From the NCBI RefSeq assembly GCF_023343835.1, contig NC_064447.1, positions 9,754,501 through 9,818,500 of the forward strand: a stretch of 64,000 bases of DNA, read 5' to 3'. Position 1 is the first letter of the stretch, and the number at the start of each line of letters is the position of its first letter. A model generated the notes under the pieces. That model saw only the letters and a list, made by a program, of their open reading frames with translations, was not told the origin of the DNA and made no database searches. The position numbers were made by a program, and so were the translations under genes. This DNA comes from Lagopus muta (Eukaryota; Chordata; Aves; Galliformes; Phasianidae). Shown piece by piece: positions 37,801 to 51,082 of this stretch.

Positions 37801-40800
37801 TGTGACATTTATTCAGAGGAGGATATTGTTTTCTGTGGCTGCTTGGTTCACGTACGTTTTGAATGAACTGCACTTCACTGTGTCACCCACTGAGTTAACA
37901 ATTTGTGACAATTACAGTAATTATTCTGCTACAGTAGCAATGCCATTGCCCAAATATGTTCCAGGATTGGCTTTACTTGAATGAACACGACTACCACGGG
38001 CCTGAAAAAACATTTGTGGATATTGAATCATTTAATTTTCTGATTCTGTTAATTCACAGTGTTGAAACACCGATAACCCTGCTCATTAAAGGAGCAGTAG
38101 AGAAGTGTGAGACAATTGATACAGTGCTAATGAAACAAAAGCTTTGCAGTCTCTCTGAGAAAATGCAGTTGCAAAATATGTGAATGTCATCTCTGCAAGC
38201 TGTAAAGAACCAAATGCAGAGGTGACTAATGTGAAGGCTGGATTGAGCGGACAGCCAGGAGGAGGTCGTGTGTCCTTGAAGCAGCAGAGTGACTCTGCTG
38301 TCCCACCTTCTGTTGGGCAAAGTTCCACACCTGGGTTTGCATCCTACTGCAGAAGAGCCTGGATGGATGCTACCCACCAGCCTGCACACACCTCCACATC
38401 CAATTCTCGCATTTCTCACATATGCAAAAGGCCCAGTAAACTCCAAACAAGGCAGTGGGAAAGAGCTCTTAGTAACCAACCCATTAAATGTACCACCTTT
38501 CGTTCTGAAGTGCTCTTCCAGCCTTAACACAGCTCTTCTCCATCTCAGTATGTATGACTCCTCTGTTGAGGGACATTTGTTCCTGAAGGCGTGATCTTTA
38601 GAGCCAAGCCTTCACGTGGAAGCCTTTTCTTCCATCCTATCTTTGCATTTTAAGGGGAAGTTGTGGCATGGAAAGGAGGGAACAATACTGAATGCTCCAC
38701 TTCAAAGATGAAAACTCAGCACAGGCGTTAGAGGACACGGCTTCTTTGTAGATTCCAAACTATGGTGCATGTGAAACAGGCATTATTCTGGATGGGTCCT
38801 CTTGATTTCTTGCCAAGGTCAGCACTGGAGCATTCTGATGAGAAAGTGGTTGCTTGAGTTGCTTTGTCAATTATTTACTTCAGGTTTGATGGCATCTCAC
38901 TGTTATTTTTCCTTTATATTCTGGAGTCATTCACTGTTTGTCACTCCATTTCAGCTGTGGAGGTCGCCCATTTAATTCTGTGAAAAGCAGCATATATCCA
39001 GACTTCTGTCAAGGCTGCACTATGTTTTCTACCTAATCACAGTTAATGTTACTTTGCAGTTTTAAAGTAATTATTTTTCACTGTCAGTGGTGAGTGCTTT
39101 CTAATCCTTATGAACCAGGTCCTTTCTGGTTCTGAATTACAAATAAAACCAATTTTGTCAAGAATAGGTTCTGCAAGGAGTCTATTCTTCACAGGATCCT
39201 AATTTTTGGATGTCTCTGTTCCTCTCCTCTGCAAAATACAACCAATTACACTGTGGATCCCACTCCAGTCTTGTGCAAGAATGTAGGTTCTATCTGGTAG
39301 AGACTGCTTTCACGACAGTGACTTTTTTTGGAGACAGTGGTGTCATCATTTGGTTTTCTTCCTTAAACATCCGAACCTTCTTTCGGGGGGAACACTATCA
39401 CATGGATCCCTGGGTCGCTGCTGGCAAAGTGGCATTTGGGGAAGACACATAAATACCAGAGAGGCCCCGCAGCAGCTGGGTGTCCTGGATGTGAAACAGG
39501 CTTCAGAAAAGTTAAAGCAACACAGTGATAAAGCATGGAAATATCTGCGGTGCCTTACCACCCATGAGTTCTCCCTGTCCTTATTCACCAGTCTGCCTGA
39601 TATGGATGAAAGTGCCTTGTGCTCCTTCCTGGAGTCTTTCTGGGGACTGAACAGTACAATGTTATTGTCCTGCTAATAGCAAGCAGCTTTTACAGACCTG
39701 GAGAAAAGGGGCTGGGAGAGACACTGGGAATACTGCAGATTGCCTTATCTGTGCCCCTGGGCTGTATCGGCCATCCCTAAGGACAAGCAGCAAGATGCAG
39801 AGAGTGCTGGAGACAGAGCTCCAGGCAGATCCTGTCACACTCACCCCGACAGCTATCCTTCCTGTATTTTGCTCCAGATCCTCCACGCACAAGATTCATC
39901 ATTTCTTGACCTGTGCCCTGGTAACAAGCAGAGCAGATCTGTGCTTCCTTTCCTCATGGAGAGGCTCTGGGGGTCTGTCCTGAGGGCTCTCTCAAGGCCA
40001 GCCCTAGCTAGGCTGCTGCTGCCTCTGCCTATTCACCCTGACAGCAAAGCAACAGCATCTCACCTTAGCTTGCAGTTTTCCTCTGTGACAGCCAGGACAA
40101 GTTTCTTTTTCCTTAGCAAACACATTCTCTTGTCTGTGCCAAGGAGGGGCTCGCTCCAGCAGAGTGTTTACAATGCCAGAACTGAGGCAGTGCAGGCTGG
40201 GCACCGTGGGCTCCTGTGAGAGGTCCTTGCAGTGAAGCCCATCCTTCTCAACCTGCAGCCATCGTCTGTCACCGCTGTTGGTGAAAATCATGGCCTGGTC
40301 ACTCTCAAACCCTCATTCTCATACTCCAGAACAGCTCCCCAGACCAAGAGCTGGTAAGGTTGATGATGATCATTATTATTATTAAGGAAATTTTAGCTTT
40401 TGTGGTTTCTTTCCCTTTAGGAGAGGGCAATTTATTAAAGCCAAAATTGTTGATGGGAGCTGATTTGACAAATTTCTCAGCTCGGAACCACTTCCTTCAG
40501 GAGGAAGCACTGAAATTGTTAAAACAAGGTTGTCTGTATTTTATAAACAAAGAAATGTTTTAATTCAGGGGTCAAGATAAGTTGAAAAGGAGTAGGATGA
40601 AGAGTCAGTTTTAGCTTAAAAAATATGACAAATGTATAAATCAAAAAGAACCCTATTTTAGCATCACTTAGAATGACTTTATAGCCCTGGAGTATTTATT
40701 ATTTTACATTTTATTTCATCCTTGGTCCACGAAAAACCTCTAGTTTTGATATTTGGCAGAATTGGAAGGGGTTGTTATTGAGGGGGTGCCATTTGGCAAG

Positions 40801-41351
40801 CTCCTTGAGACACTAAAGCCATTTCTTTCCCTCTGGCGTTCAGAGCTTCTCAGTTTGCAGACTCAGCCCTTCCCAACAGATGGGAGAAGTCCCACGTGGG
40901 GATGGAGACAAAAGCCTTGCTGGGTGATACTCCAGGAGAGGCCGTGTCTCCAGCTGGCAGCCACTGCTCTCCTTCCTGTCCTGCCACTGTCATCACTTTG
41001 TGAGAGTACCTGAACTTCAGCCTCAGCTCACAAAACTTTGCCTCTGCATACAAAAGGACCACATTTTTTGTAGCAGTTTGGGCCGTGCTGCTATCAGTGT
41101 TCAGTGTCTGCCATCCCACCTGTTACAGGAGGGTACTGAGAGGCGATCAGACTGTGTTCAAGAAAGGGTGATTTGGAAATAGTCCAGGGATGAGCAAGGG
41201 TCCAAGTTCTGAAGATGCTCTTCTGTGTCTGTGCTACAGAAGAGGGAGGCGCTTGATCCTTGGAGGAGCAGGACGTGCTTTGCATTTGCCTTCTGTTTCC
41301 CAGAAATTTCTCCTCAAAGATGATTTCCAGGACTGTCAAAGCACATCTTTA
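28866..41351. other. Noncoding interval, no gene seen
   Basis: This is a long stretch without CR1 or recognisable exons. Frames reach about 160 codons (38054-38530 minus, 39740-40219 plus) but have no recognisable domain and lie in GC-richer patches. Octamers occur at 33087-33094 and 37736-37743, and an AT-rich low-repeat block at 33060-33350 may be a regulatory element. Short GAT/ATT repeats lie near 40361-40385. Confidence 0.6.
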
Positions 41352-41400
41352 TTCATGCAGCTAAATATAAAGGCATAGGTACCTAGATGAACATAGACAT
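41352..41400 (+). repeat. 49-bp direct repeat, copy 1
   Basis: It starts TTCATGCAGCTAAATATA and ends GGTACCTAGATGAACATAG plus ACAT. It matches 42523-42571 with 3 mismatches in 49. The flanks do not match. Confidence 0.85.
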
Positions 41401-42522
41401 GTTATTCAAGACTACTGATTAGAGTGAACTGGATGAGAAGATCTTTCTGATTCTGAAGTCCCTTGGGAACAGGGACCATCAGGACGTGTCTTAACCTATA
41501 TTGAACACCCAATCCAAGAACTTACTGATTTGAATAGAACTTGTAAGCCTTGATGAAAACCTTGACTTTCCATCAAAATGCATCTCTCTCTGAGCTGGGC
41601 TATGACAGTAAACCTGCCCTCAAATTGCTTACATCACTCAGGCTTTCCTACTCATCTCGCCACATTCCCAAATCCCTGACTGTCCCTGAGAGGAGGAGAA
41701 GAGGATGGTGATGGTGAACAGGTGGCAAGGGAAAGAAGAAGGGTAATATGGCATTTTGGTCCAGGAACCAATGCTGTATTAATAAATTGTGAATAAACTG
41801 TGCCTCTAAACATTACTTTAAATGTTGCTTTACTTGAATTCAGTAAGGACAACACATTGACCTTTTCAAGGCTAATAGCTCAATGATTTACCAAGACAAA
41901 TCATAAATTGATTCTTTTATTAATTATTTCTCTGGACAATATGAAATTGAGATTGATGCATTTTCCACGATACCTGGAAAGACATTTCTGCTCATCAGGT
42001 TACAGATGTTCCAGACAAAGCCCCATTGCTTAGACTGCATTCCTTATATGTAAGAATTTCTACCACTGCATCTGAAGAGCAAAATTCATTGAAGGAAGAC
42101 ATTTTCCCATGAAACTAGATGTAATCTTTGCTTCTGCCCTGCCCTGCCTTCCAGTGCTGTTGGCAGTTGAGAGAAAGCTCCATGCAATCCAATCTGTGGA
42201 ACCAATTGTGACAACTCACACGGTTCTGAGTTTTACCTCCCCTGAAGTGTTTGGCAAAACAACCACGGCTACTTGTTAGCATATGCAAATAGATCTCTGG
42301 ATATTATCACTGGCAGAGAGGCGGCATGAAGTGAGGGGCTGCCCATCCCTTCAGGGATGCCTTCTCATCTCAGTGCCTTGTCAATGCTATCAATGACCTA
42401 GAAGAAAATCAGAAATCATTACTAATAAAGAATGCAAGTGACTCAGACTGGGACATAATGAGCCATAGGTACTAGTGAGCCCGATCACTCAGCAAATCAG
42501 ATGCAATCAAAGCAGATTTTTT
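41401..42522. other. Noncoding interval between the 49-bp repeats
   Basis: This is 1.1 kb of unique, AT-leaning sequence with an octamer ATGCAAAT at 42283-42290. I see no gene, no CR1 and no terminal inverted repeats. Confidence 0.6.
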
Positions 42523-42571
42523 TTCATGCAGCTAAATATATAGGCATGGGTACCTAGATGAACATAGGCAT
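42523..42571 (+). repeat. 49-bp direct repeat, copy 2
   Basis: It differs from copy 1 by single substitutions at three places and has the same orientation. The two starts are 1171 bp apart. Confidence 0.85.
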
Positions 42572-45500
42572 ATACTCATGAGAAATCAGTGTAGCTTGTA
42601 AATGCTCCGTATGGGTAAATTATGCATTTTGCAAGCATAAATACTTTATTGCTGTCAGACTAGTAGGATAGCATAGCTTAAAGGAGGATTCATTCTGGTG
42701 TGTTACCAACATAATAAAGACATTCAGCTTCCTGTGCAGTGCTCTCTTACACCATCTCCTGCTGCAGCCCAGTGAGGCTTTAGCATCAGGGTTGTAGTCT
42801 AACACATGGAAGCTGTTTTTGTACGCATGTCACTTGCAGTTATTATTGTCACCTTGAGATATGTGGGCACTCAGGTTCCAGTTTTCCAAGCTTTCCCCAG
42901 GAATGCAGCAGTATGATGGGTGGCAAGAGGGCTTAAGTCTTCTTGCCTGCGCAGGGCACATCATCAGCTCTACCCAGTGCAACTGTCTTTTTATCACCAC
43001 CTCTTCATTCATTTCAAAATGTAGCCAGACCCTAACCTTCGTGAGAACCAGGGAGCTGCTGTGTTTGCAGAGTCCCTCACAGGCACTTTTCCTATCTGTG
43101 GCTCTTTCTTCCCCAGGGCTGCTATTTCCCTTCGTAATAGAAGTGGCTCTCTGGAGCAGTTGCTTTTGGTGCTGACAGCTCTCTGATTAATGGCAGTGAC
43201 AGCTTAGTCTCCCCGTGTGTGCTGGGGGAGGCTGCACAGGGCTTTCCTCTCCCTCCTCTTGGCTCAGCCTTTACCTACTTGGAAATCTATCCATCACAGC
43301 AACCACCTGGCAGGTAAATTCAGAGCATGCAAAATCCTGCCATCTGAGCTAAAAAAGAATTGAGCAACATCAGCTCAGCAGAAACAGTATTATTGTATGG
43401 ATGAGGATAAAATGCAAGCTTTGTAGAGAGAGGCAGTGTCATTTATTAGGCCATGCACTTGCATTCAGGAGGGAAAGTGGGACAAGGTTTTGGGCATTTC
43501 TTTAGCTTAAAATCAAAGCAACCATCTCCCAGGCTGAACAGGTGCTGAGACTAATTGCTCTGAGGCTACAAGTCACTCATCTTTTCGACAGTGTGGGAGA
43601 AAAGGGCATCGATACCTGGAGATCATCTGAGAAGGGCAGGAGTAAAGTCACTATGCTTCTGTGAATGGAGGCAGCCAGCTATTTATCACTGTCCTGCTGA
43701 TGGACTTAGAATTCATACTCCCTCCTGGCATGATATAAAAGTTAAATTTGCAAGCAGAATCTTGTTTTAGCAAGAAGGAAGACAAAACAGGAGGAGAAAT
43801 CAGAAAAATCAGTGACAGAGAGCTGGGCAGATGAGACAGAGAAACAAGAGCCTAAGCTCAGCCTGTACCTACCCTGCAAGCATCCTCAGCTCTCCTTGCC
43901 TGGGTCTGTGGCTACAACCAAGGGCTGCTCAGAGCTGCACATTTTTAGAACATACACTGACATATGCTGACATACACTGAATTTCTGCCAAGACACAGCA
44001 AATCCAGGAGATCCTGGAGTGTAGCCAGAAGTAAACATTTTGATCATAATGGCTAAACAACAGAAGCCACTGCTATCACTGAAGAACAGGTAGAAGGAGT
44101 GAACCTGACAGTGATTTACACCTTGCTGCAAATGGTAGGGCCCAGAGAGGAGAGAGCAGGGCTTGAGAGGGCTGTGGGGTTCAAGACAGACTGTCCTAAT
44201 TCCCTTGTAGGCAGGAAACATTGATACAGCCTTGGAGGGAGTTTGTTGGGCTCATTGGGGTGTGCTGGGGGAGCCGCTGCTCCCTGCACAAATCAGTCAT
44301 GCTCTGATCCTTTGCCATCTGTAGACAGTGGGATGGGAAATTAGTTCAGTGCACACTCGGTGCGTATTGAAATATAACCTAAATAAAACATCGCAAAGAA
44401 TAATCATCAGAGAAATAAATCTGGTCATGCTATGTGGTGTCTTCTGGAGCATCCCATTTCAAAGCAGGAAAACCTCTTTTGTTCCACTTTGGATCTTTCT
44501 TCTTTTCCTTTTATGCACACAAGCGAAGTGCACTGCCTGCATCACGTCCCAGCAACGTTCCTGCATGAAGAGCAAAGCCAGGGCCCTCATGAAGGGAGCA
44601 CACAGCAAACCAGGAAGATCCCTTGGTTCGCAGATTTTTGGAAAGCTGCTCAGAAATGAATGGCAGCCCTATGACCTCTGCCTGCAGAGGCTCCAGAGAG
44701 GAAGCTTCAGGAGAGAAACAAGGAGAAATTCTTTGGAAAAGCTTTCATTTTCATATTGAAGTGCCCCTAGGACATATTTAGACTCTGACTATCAGTGGAG
44801 TTAGGGATTGAAAACATGGGTTCCTAAATGATATTTTCAGAGGCAGATTCTGGCACACTGGGTCAGACCTTCAGACCATTTTTCTGGCTCCCATAGTGGC
44901 TCTCCTTAACTCTGTCCCTTGCACATACGAACGATGCATAATATCACATTATAAATGCTTAACACATCATTTTCTTTCACACAATGCTGAGAGGACAGCA
45001 GGTCTCCCTTGGGCAGCTGGGTGATTCTGTGCTGGTTGATGTTCTTTCTCATCATAGATACAAAAGCCAGCTTTTCACTCTGTGTGCAGCTGAGATAAAG
45101 TCTACAAAAGATACTATCTCCAACCTTGCTGCCTAAATTTGGGTGCAGTTGCCCAACAAGTTTAAAAGTGATCAGGAGGAGAGTAAAGCTCCTTCTCCCT
45201 CTCACACACACAAACACAGGATAATCACGTAAGCCTTGTTTCCTTGGGAAACCAAGCGAAAAAATAGCAGTAGCACAGAGACACACTGTAAGACGTGAAA
45301 ACAGACCTACAGACCTTCCAGTTGGGGAACGTGAGAAAAGCCACCAGTGAGGCTCCCTGAGCTAGCGAGGTCAGCACAAGTGGGCTGCAGCTCCTAAAGG
45401 GGAGCAGGCAGGCACCTCTTCCCAGGCTGCAAAAGCAGCATATGAACGTGTGAACGTTTTGCTAGCTGCTCTCTTTGAGCTCGAAGGAAAGCAGAATTTC

Positions 45501-45816
45501 TGTTAATTAATGCTTCATGTAGCAGTGTAAATCAGTCTGCCACAGTGATGAGAAGTTCGCAAACAGCCAATTATGTGGGAAAAGAAACTGTGGGTAACGT
45601 GCAGTGCCCTCCTCAGCGAGGGGCTAAGAGGATGAACGGTGTGTGCTGTCCAGGTTTGTGCAGCTGCTGCTGGTGCTGTGTGTGGTACCTGGGCAGATCC
45701 CATCACATGGCCGGGTATCTTCGGGCTGCAGGACTGCAGATCCAGTCCATCTAGTGCAATAAAGCAAAAAAAAAACCCTTCCCTGCCCCTCAGCTCCTGT
45801 CATAGTACTCATGTGC
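42572..45816. other. Noncoding interval, no gene seen
   Basis: A 143-codon plus frame at 44328-44759 has a hydrophobic segment but no recognisable domain, Kozak context or splice-supported structure. A 10-bp triplicate lies at 43951. Confidence 0.55.
43951..43980 (+). repeat. 10-bp tandem repeat, three units
   Basis: CATACACTGA, CATATGCTGA, CATACACTGA: the outer units are identical and the middle one differs at two positions. Confidence 0.85.
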
Positions 45817-46010
45817 ATAGAATTTTAGAACTGTTGGGTTGGAAAGGAACTTAAAGCCTGCCCACCCCCACCCCTGCTATAGGCTGGCTACCCAGAGCCC
45901 ATCCACAGCCTCAGGCATCTCCATGGATGGGGCACCACAGCTCTGGGCAGCAGAGCCAGCACCTCACTGCCCTCCGACTGAAGGAGTGCTCCCCACTATC
46001 TAATCAAAAT
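45817..46010 (-). mobile_element. CR1 LINE 3'-end fragment, about 190 bp
   Basis: ATAGAATTTTAGAACTGTTG and GGTTGGAAAGGAACTTAAAG begin the minus-sense CR1 3' end. The similarity continues through GGCACCACAGCTCTGGGCAG, CCAGCACCTCACTGCCCTCC and CTATCTAATC, showing a longer 5'-truncated copy. Confidence 0.9.
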
Positions 46011-46120
46011 AAAATAGCTAACTGCCTGCCAGGTGGTGAGGTGAAGTTGCCTCAGAGGGAATCCTTCAAACATCATCTCTGGCCTCTTTATTTTCCTTTC
46101 ATCATTTATTTGGCTCAGTG

Positions 46121-46122
<2 letters not shown>

Positions 46123-46152
<30 letters not shown>
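46123..46152 (+). repeat. (AC)15 dinucleotide microsatellite
   Basis: Fifteen uninterrupted AC units lie about 110 bp beyond a CR1 fragment. It is a likely polymorphic marker. Confidence 0.97.
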
Positions 46153-46154
<2 letters not shown>

Positions 46155-49100
46155 CACATCCTGTTTAGATTCATCTTCTTCAGAAAAGGATGATAGCAAT
46201 CACTACCCGAGATCAAAGCAAAGGATAGCTTATAAATGAGCTGACACTAAAAAAGGCAAAAGCGTTCCTTAAATGTTTCACATCTGCAATGTTGTTTCGT
46301 TGTATGAGGGAGCAGGGGACGATCACTGGGTTGTGTCTCTCCAAGGAGACACTTCCACCAAAATGAGCACTGGGGAGGTATGGTTGCTCTTAACAGGAGC
46401 CATTGGAAGTAAACACAGCTTCATAAAAAGCAGTGATGTTGAATAATCTGGTCTTGTAACTTAGACTGGATGTCTAAAGAATGTTTCAACCACGGGAGAC
46501 TCTTGGAAAGCCTCCACATGGACATAAGGTACCAAGATGTCAGTCTAAGTTCATGACTGAGCTTGGTACTTTTGCATCCAGGACTGCTGATTTACAGCTT
46601 TTATGTCCAACAATTGTGGTATTTTGCTCCCTAGCTTTTCAGCACGTTACCTTTGGCCATATGAGAAATGGGAGGAAGTGACCAAGATTTCAAAAGCGGT
46701 ACATAAGTAAGAAGTGATCTGCAAAATAACTTGTGCAAGGAAGAGGGAAAAACCCAGCAAGATCTCTGCAAGGGCAAATAAAGCACTGTGGACTCCGCAT
46801 ACCCTTAGGTATTGATTTAATTGACTTACAAATGTCCTTTTGGGATGTCAGTCACTTCCAAGCTCAGGGCTGCTGCAGCTATGTTAATGTTGAGAAAAGA
46901 AACCTACATTGAACCAAACATTGCCAAGGGGAGAGAGGAGAGTGGCTGTCTTCTCCTGAGGTCATTGTGTCCTACCTGCCCAGGAGATAAGAACTGGAAA
47001 AATGGCAGGGCAGGGAAGAAAAATAAAAGCAAAAGCCACGTCTGAAAGGTTCAACAGGACTTCTTGGGGATTAATTACTCCTTGAACTGAGTAGAGAAAA
47101 AAAATCTAGATGGAAAGTAGCTGTGGCAGAGCTTATCCTTGCCAAGCTGTAAGGGACTGTGGATGCACCTCTCTTGCTCCCCGAAGGCATCCAAGGACTG
47201 GAAGGAAGCCTGAGGGGAACAGTAGGTCAGGAACCACAGGGCTGCCAAAGATACTTTGTGCCCAAGTAGAGGAGAGCTATAAAGTAAAGTAGGATGAGAA
47301 CCCCACTGTCCCCATCAGCCACTTCAGGACAGCAACACTGCCTGCATTCCTCAAGCAGTTGTGCAAAGTCATGCAAGGAGGCACTCCAGCCTTAAGTATG
47401 CTCATATAGGATTACAGGATTAGGTCCTGGGAGGATAGAATGAATAAATCTTGCTGAGACAACTTGATTGCTTTCACATGGTATAATTACAGAATGAACT
47501 GAAGGAAGGGAAGAGAGCAGTGGCACTTGGGCTGAGACCAACCACAAAGCAGTTGGTACCATGTCTTGTAAAAAAACAGTGCTTTCAAATTTCCAGTAAC
47601 TTTTCAAGATGATGATTTTATTCCTCTGAAGAGTCCATCAGAGGAACAAACAGAAGATCAATCCACATGGAAGCACTCCATCCCCCTCCAACAGGAGCAC
47701 CACTGAAGCTCTCACCTTCCTCAGGCTCTTCACACCAATGGAAATGAAAAGCTTAAGGAAAAATGTGGGTCAGCTGCTACAAATCAACAAGGCTCCATGG
47801 AAGCCCATGGGTTCATAGTGATATACCCCAGATGAATAATCCAGCTGGTTTTGCTTTGCTGCTTAGGTTTTCATTTGCAGCCCTTCCAAGACAGCCTATG
47901 TAATCCATTAGGATCCACCCACTGATCTCCAAATAATTTTCAAAAGCCAAAGGTGCTGTTTGTGTTGTGAGATTGATATCTCACTAGCAGCATGATTCAG
48001 GTTTCCGGCAGCAGGTATGAGATTTAACTGCAGGAAATGAGCTTATTTTTAGCTGATGCATTCGCTGGAGGTATGTGTAAATGGATTTTTGCTGGGTATC
48101 CTGTTTCTTAGGCAATTGAATATAAAATTTTAACTCTTGCTTTTAATATAAAACTTAGTTTGAGGGAACAGTTACTGAGCGGGTCCAGAAAATGCCATAC
48201 CCAGATAAATACCCAAGGCTGGGAGGGATGTGTGCACTCACAGTACTTGAACTTGGTAAATGAAGATGTCCATGAGATTGCCAAGCAGAAAATGAGTGTT
48301 GGGTTAACCTGAAAAACAATGGCTTTGATTCGGTTTTAAGTTTACCCTGTGGAAATCATCTTTTGATTTTTTGTTTTTGGTGGTATGACCTTGAAGAACT
48401 GACCGAAATAGAAATATTCTTACTGAAATCCTGTGTTTGACAGAGGCTGAATTTCCAACCCAAAAATCACAACAAAATCATGACGACAGAAGAACACCAA
48501 CCAGCCCTAAGCAACTATCCTCTTGTCTCCAGGAATCTGAGTCTATGGCTGATGTCAGCATGCATAGAAATGAACAGCTGGAGGGGTTCAGCTTTCCTTT
48601 CTCTTCAGTGCTATCAGGATCCCATTCTCCTATGTCATGAACTTAGCAATGTTAGATGCTATTAGGAGCTCTCTGAGCTTTTCTGTGTAGAAACATGGTC
48701 TGGAAGGGGCTGAAACATGCCCAGCTCGTCCCATGCAGTGCAGTGTGCATCCTGCCAACCCATCCAAGGGCAGAAGGGGAGATTAGTGGTGAGAAGCAGT
48801 AACAAACAGCATGTGGCTTAAATTGGCATCAGATGTGAATTTCTGGGATACCTAAGTCACTCCCAGCCCCCTTGCTTGGTGCTCAGGCATTCAGCAAGAT
48901 CCTCTCTGCTGCTCTTTTTAGGATGTCTTAGTGTGGGGGACAGATAAAGATCTGGCAGCATGTTGCTGAATACATGGGAGAGGGGAAGAAGGGCTAAAGC
49001 ATGAACCTTACCAAATTCCTTCTCACAGCTTGAGGAAGGGGCCTGACAGCCCACTCCCCTTGTGCACAGTTCCTTCATGCCTGATCAAGAGGATAATGGA

Positions 49101-50920
49101 TGGGTTTAACCTCTACAGGAGGGGAGGATAGCCGTGCATCAGTTGCCAGCTGTGCACACCCAGGCCCCAGCACACAGCCATGCGCACACACACATCCACA
49201 CGTGCAGCCCGGTGCTCTGTGTGCGTGCTTCCATCCATGTGAGGGGAGCTCTGACACGGTGCAGGAGACATTCGCCCACGCAGATCTCATTAGATGTCTC
49301 AAGCAGGGAAGGAAGCTAAAGACTGGAGAAGCCCTCGCTCTCTTTTTTCCTCTCCTGTGCACACGCTTGATGGGAGGGGAGAGATGAGGAAGAGGGGGCA
49401 GAGGAATGGGGGGGGAATAATGAGTGTGGCTGTGCTACAGTGATGAATTTTTCATCTGGCCTGAAGTGTAATTGTAATGCATGGATTAGCACTTTGGGAA
49501 GTAGTTCAGCTGTTACTGCTGGGGCTTTTTTTGCCTTTGCTTTTGATGCACAGAGGGTAAGCGCAAAAGTTTGCTGTTCTGTGCTTTGTGGGGAAAACAG
49601 GCAGAGCAAATTGTCTGGGGTAGGAGTTAGGGCGGTTCTTAGGGAAGGAAGGGGAGGAATTTGAATACCCTGGGGTGTCCAGCTTGTTGCTTTTGCTGCC
49701 TTTTGTGACAGTACCATACTTTTAGATGTGACAACTGCACCAATCTGTGGCTGTGCCCCATGGATGTTGGGGTGTCAGGGCTCTGGGCAAAGCTCCAACT
49801 GCCCAGACCATATCCCCCATCACAGCAGGGGCTGAGGCAGGGAGCCCAGGGGTACAGGTGAGAATGGACACCCTGGGGAGACCCCAAGGGGACAAGGATG
49901 GAGGAGAAAATGCTCCCTCACCCCCACCCCCCTCGCTAGTGCTGAGCTGTCTGCAATCAAGAAAGAGGAGATGCTGGGAGCATGGACAGGAGTGCTATGA
50001 TGTCATTTCTTCACAATCTGTGCATATGTATATCTGTAGAGTGCTTTGCTCTCAGGGGAAATGTCTTCTCCACTGGCAGCTCTTCAGTCAGGCACACAAA
50101 GCTGCATCATAAAATTACAGGAGTTCACCAGGATTCAGCGTGTGTTCACAGATCAAAACATTTCTCTTCTTTGCGAGCTCACAGCTTCCCAATCTTCTCC
50201 CTAACGTAAAGGCATGCAGTGCTGAGCAAATGCCTGCGGCTGAAAGGGAAAAGCAGGATGTTTTATTTTATTTAATCCACATTATAGCCAGCCCGTGGGA
50301 AATCCTGTTAAAAGATCAGTGGGGATTCTTCGAGTTGAGGGAAACTTTACTTCTCAGCCAGAGAGCCCTTCAGACTGGGAGAGTTGCAGGATGGGACCTC
50401 AACAAATATCTCAAACCAGAGGCAGAGAGGGCACACTGATCAATTCCTTGGTCAACTCCTTCTTTTCTTAGTACTTTTCAAGGAAATAAGGGGGGAAAAA
50501 CCCACACAAAAAGCACTGTGTGCTTCTCCTGATTCTGCTGTTTATGCTACTCGTGTCCTTGGTGTCACATTGCTAAAGTGGAAAGCACTTGCCCTGGCAA
50601 AGGGACATCTTGTAATCTCAGTGCTGGGAATCCCATGTGCTGAAATACCAGAAGGCAGTAAACAAAAGAAAAACATCTGCAAAGTCTTGGATTAAGAAGG
50701 GTGTAGACAGCTAGAAGGTGAACCTCAGTCTGCTGAACCGGATGGAGCAGGGACGTCTTCATGCTGCAGAGCCCACTGCGATGATGGAGAAGCTTCAGTC
50801 CCAGTGTTGGCAGCATGGGCCCTGCAGACAGCTGCTTACAATGGGGAAAAAAGTCTTTTCCAGCTGCATGCAGGAGCCCACATGTGCCTGACCTTGGCTT
50901 TGAAGCTGCAGCTGAGGGTG
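46153..50920. other. Noncoding interval, no gene seen
   Basis: No exon is recognised. The 49.1-49.4 kb patch is GC-richer with CA-rich sequence. A possible very diverged CR1 piece near 48690-48780 was too weak to call. An AT-rich block at about 48040-48150 looks unique. Confidence 0.55.
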
Positions 50921-50924
50921 GTGA

Positions 50925-51082
50925 GATGCTGGCACTGCTCCCAGAGCTGTGGGTGCCCCATCCCTGGAGGTGCCCGAGGCTGTGGATGGGCCCTGGGCAG
51001 CCTGAGCTGGGGGGGGGGGGAGCCAGTCCATAGCAGGGGTGAGGCTGGGAGGTCCCTTCCAACCCAACCATGCTGTGCTGCT
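50925..51082 (+). mobile_element. CR1 LINE 3'-end fragment
   Basis: CAGAGCTGTGGGTGCCCCAT, CCCTGGAGGTGCCCGAGG, GGATGGGCCCTGGGCAGCCT and GAGGTCCCTTCCAACCCAAC-like sequence follow sense CR1 order. A run of 12 G interrupts it. Confidence 0.88.
51009..51020 (+). repeat. G12 homopolymer inside CR1
   Basis: Twelve consecutive G bases lie within the CR1 fragment, probably expanded from its GGGTGG-like segment. Exact length is prone to sequencing error. Confidence 0.8.

Noticed and set aside
38054..38530. 158-codon minus frame
   Set aside because: No domain is recognised, and it has overlapping alternatives on the plus strand.
39740..40219. 159-codon plus frame
   Set aside because: No recognisable protein; overlapping frames on both strands indicate a locally GC-rich, stop-poor stretch.
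44328..44759. 143-codon plus frame with a hydrophobic stretch and basic C-terminus
   Set aside because: No domain is recognised, it has a poor start context and no supporting splice sites or neighbouring exons. It is kept only as noncoding sequence.
46123..46152. CRISPR-like or other structured array from the AC repeat
   Set aside because: It is a plain dinucleotide microsatellite in vertebrate DNA with no spacers.
48690..48780. Possible diverged CR1 fragment
   Set aside because: Only an ACATGGTCTGGAAGGGGCTG-like core resembles CR1; too weak to call by eye.
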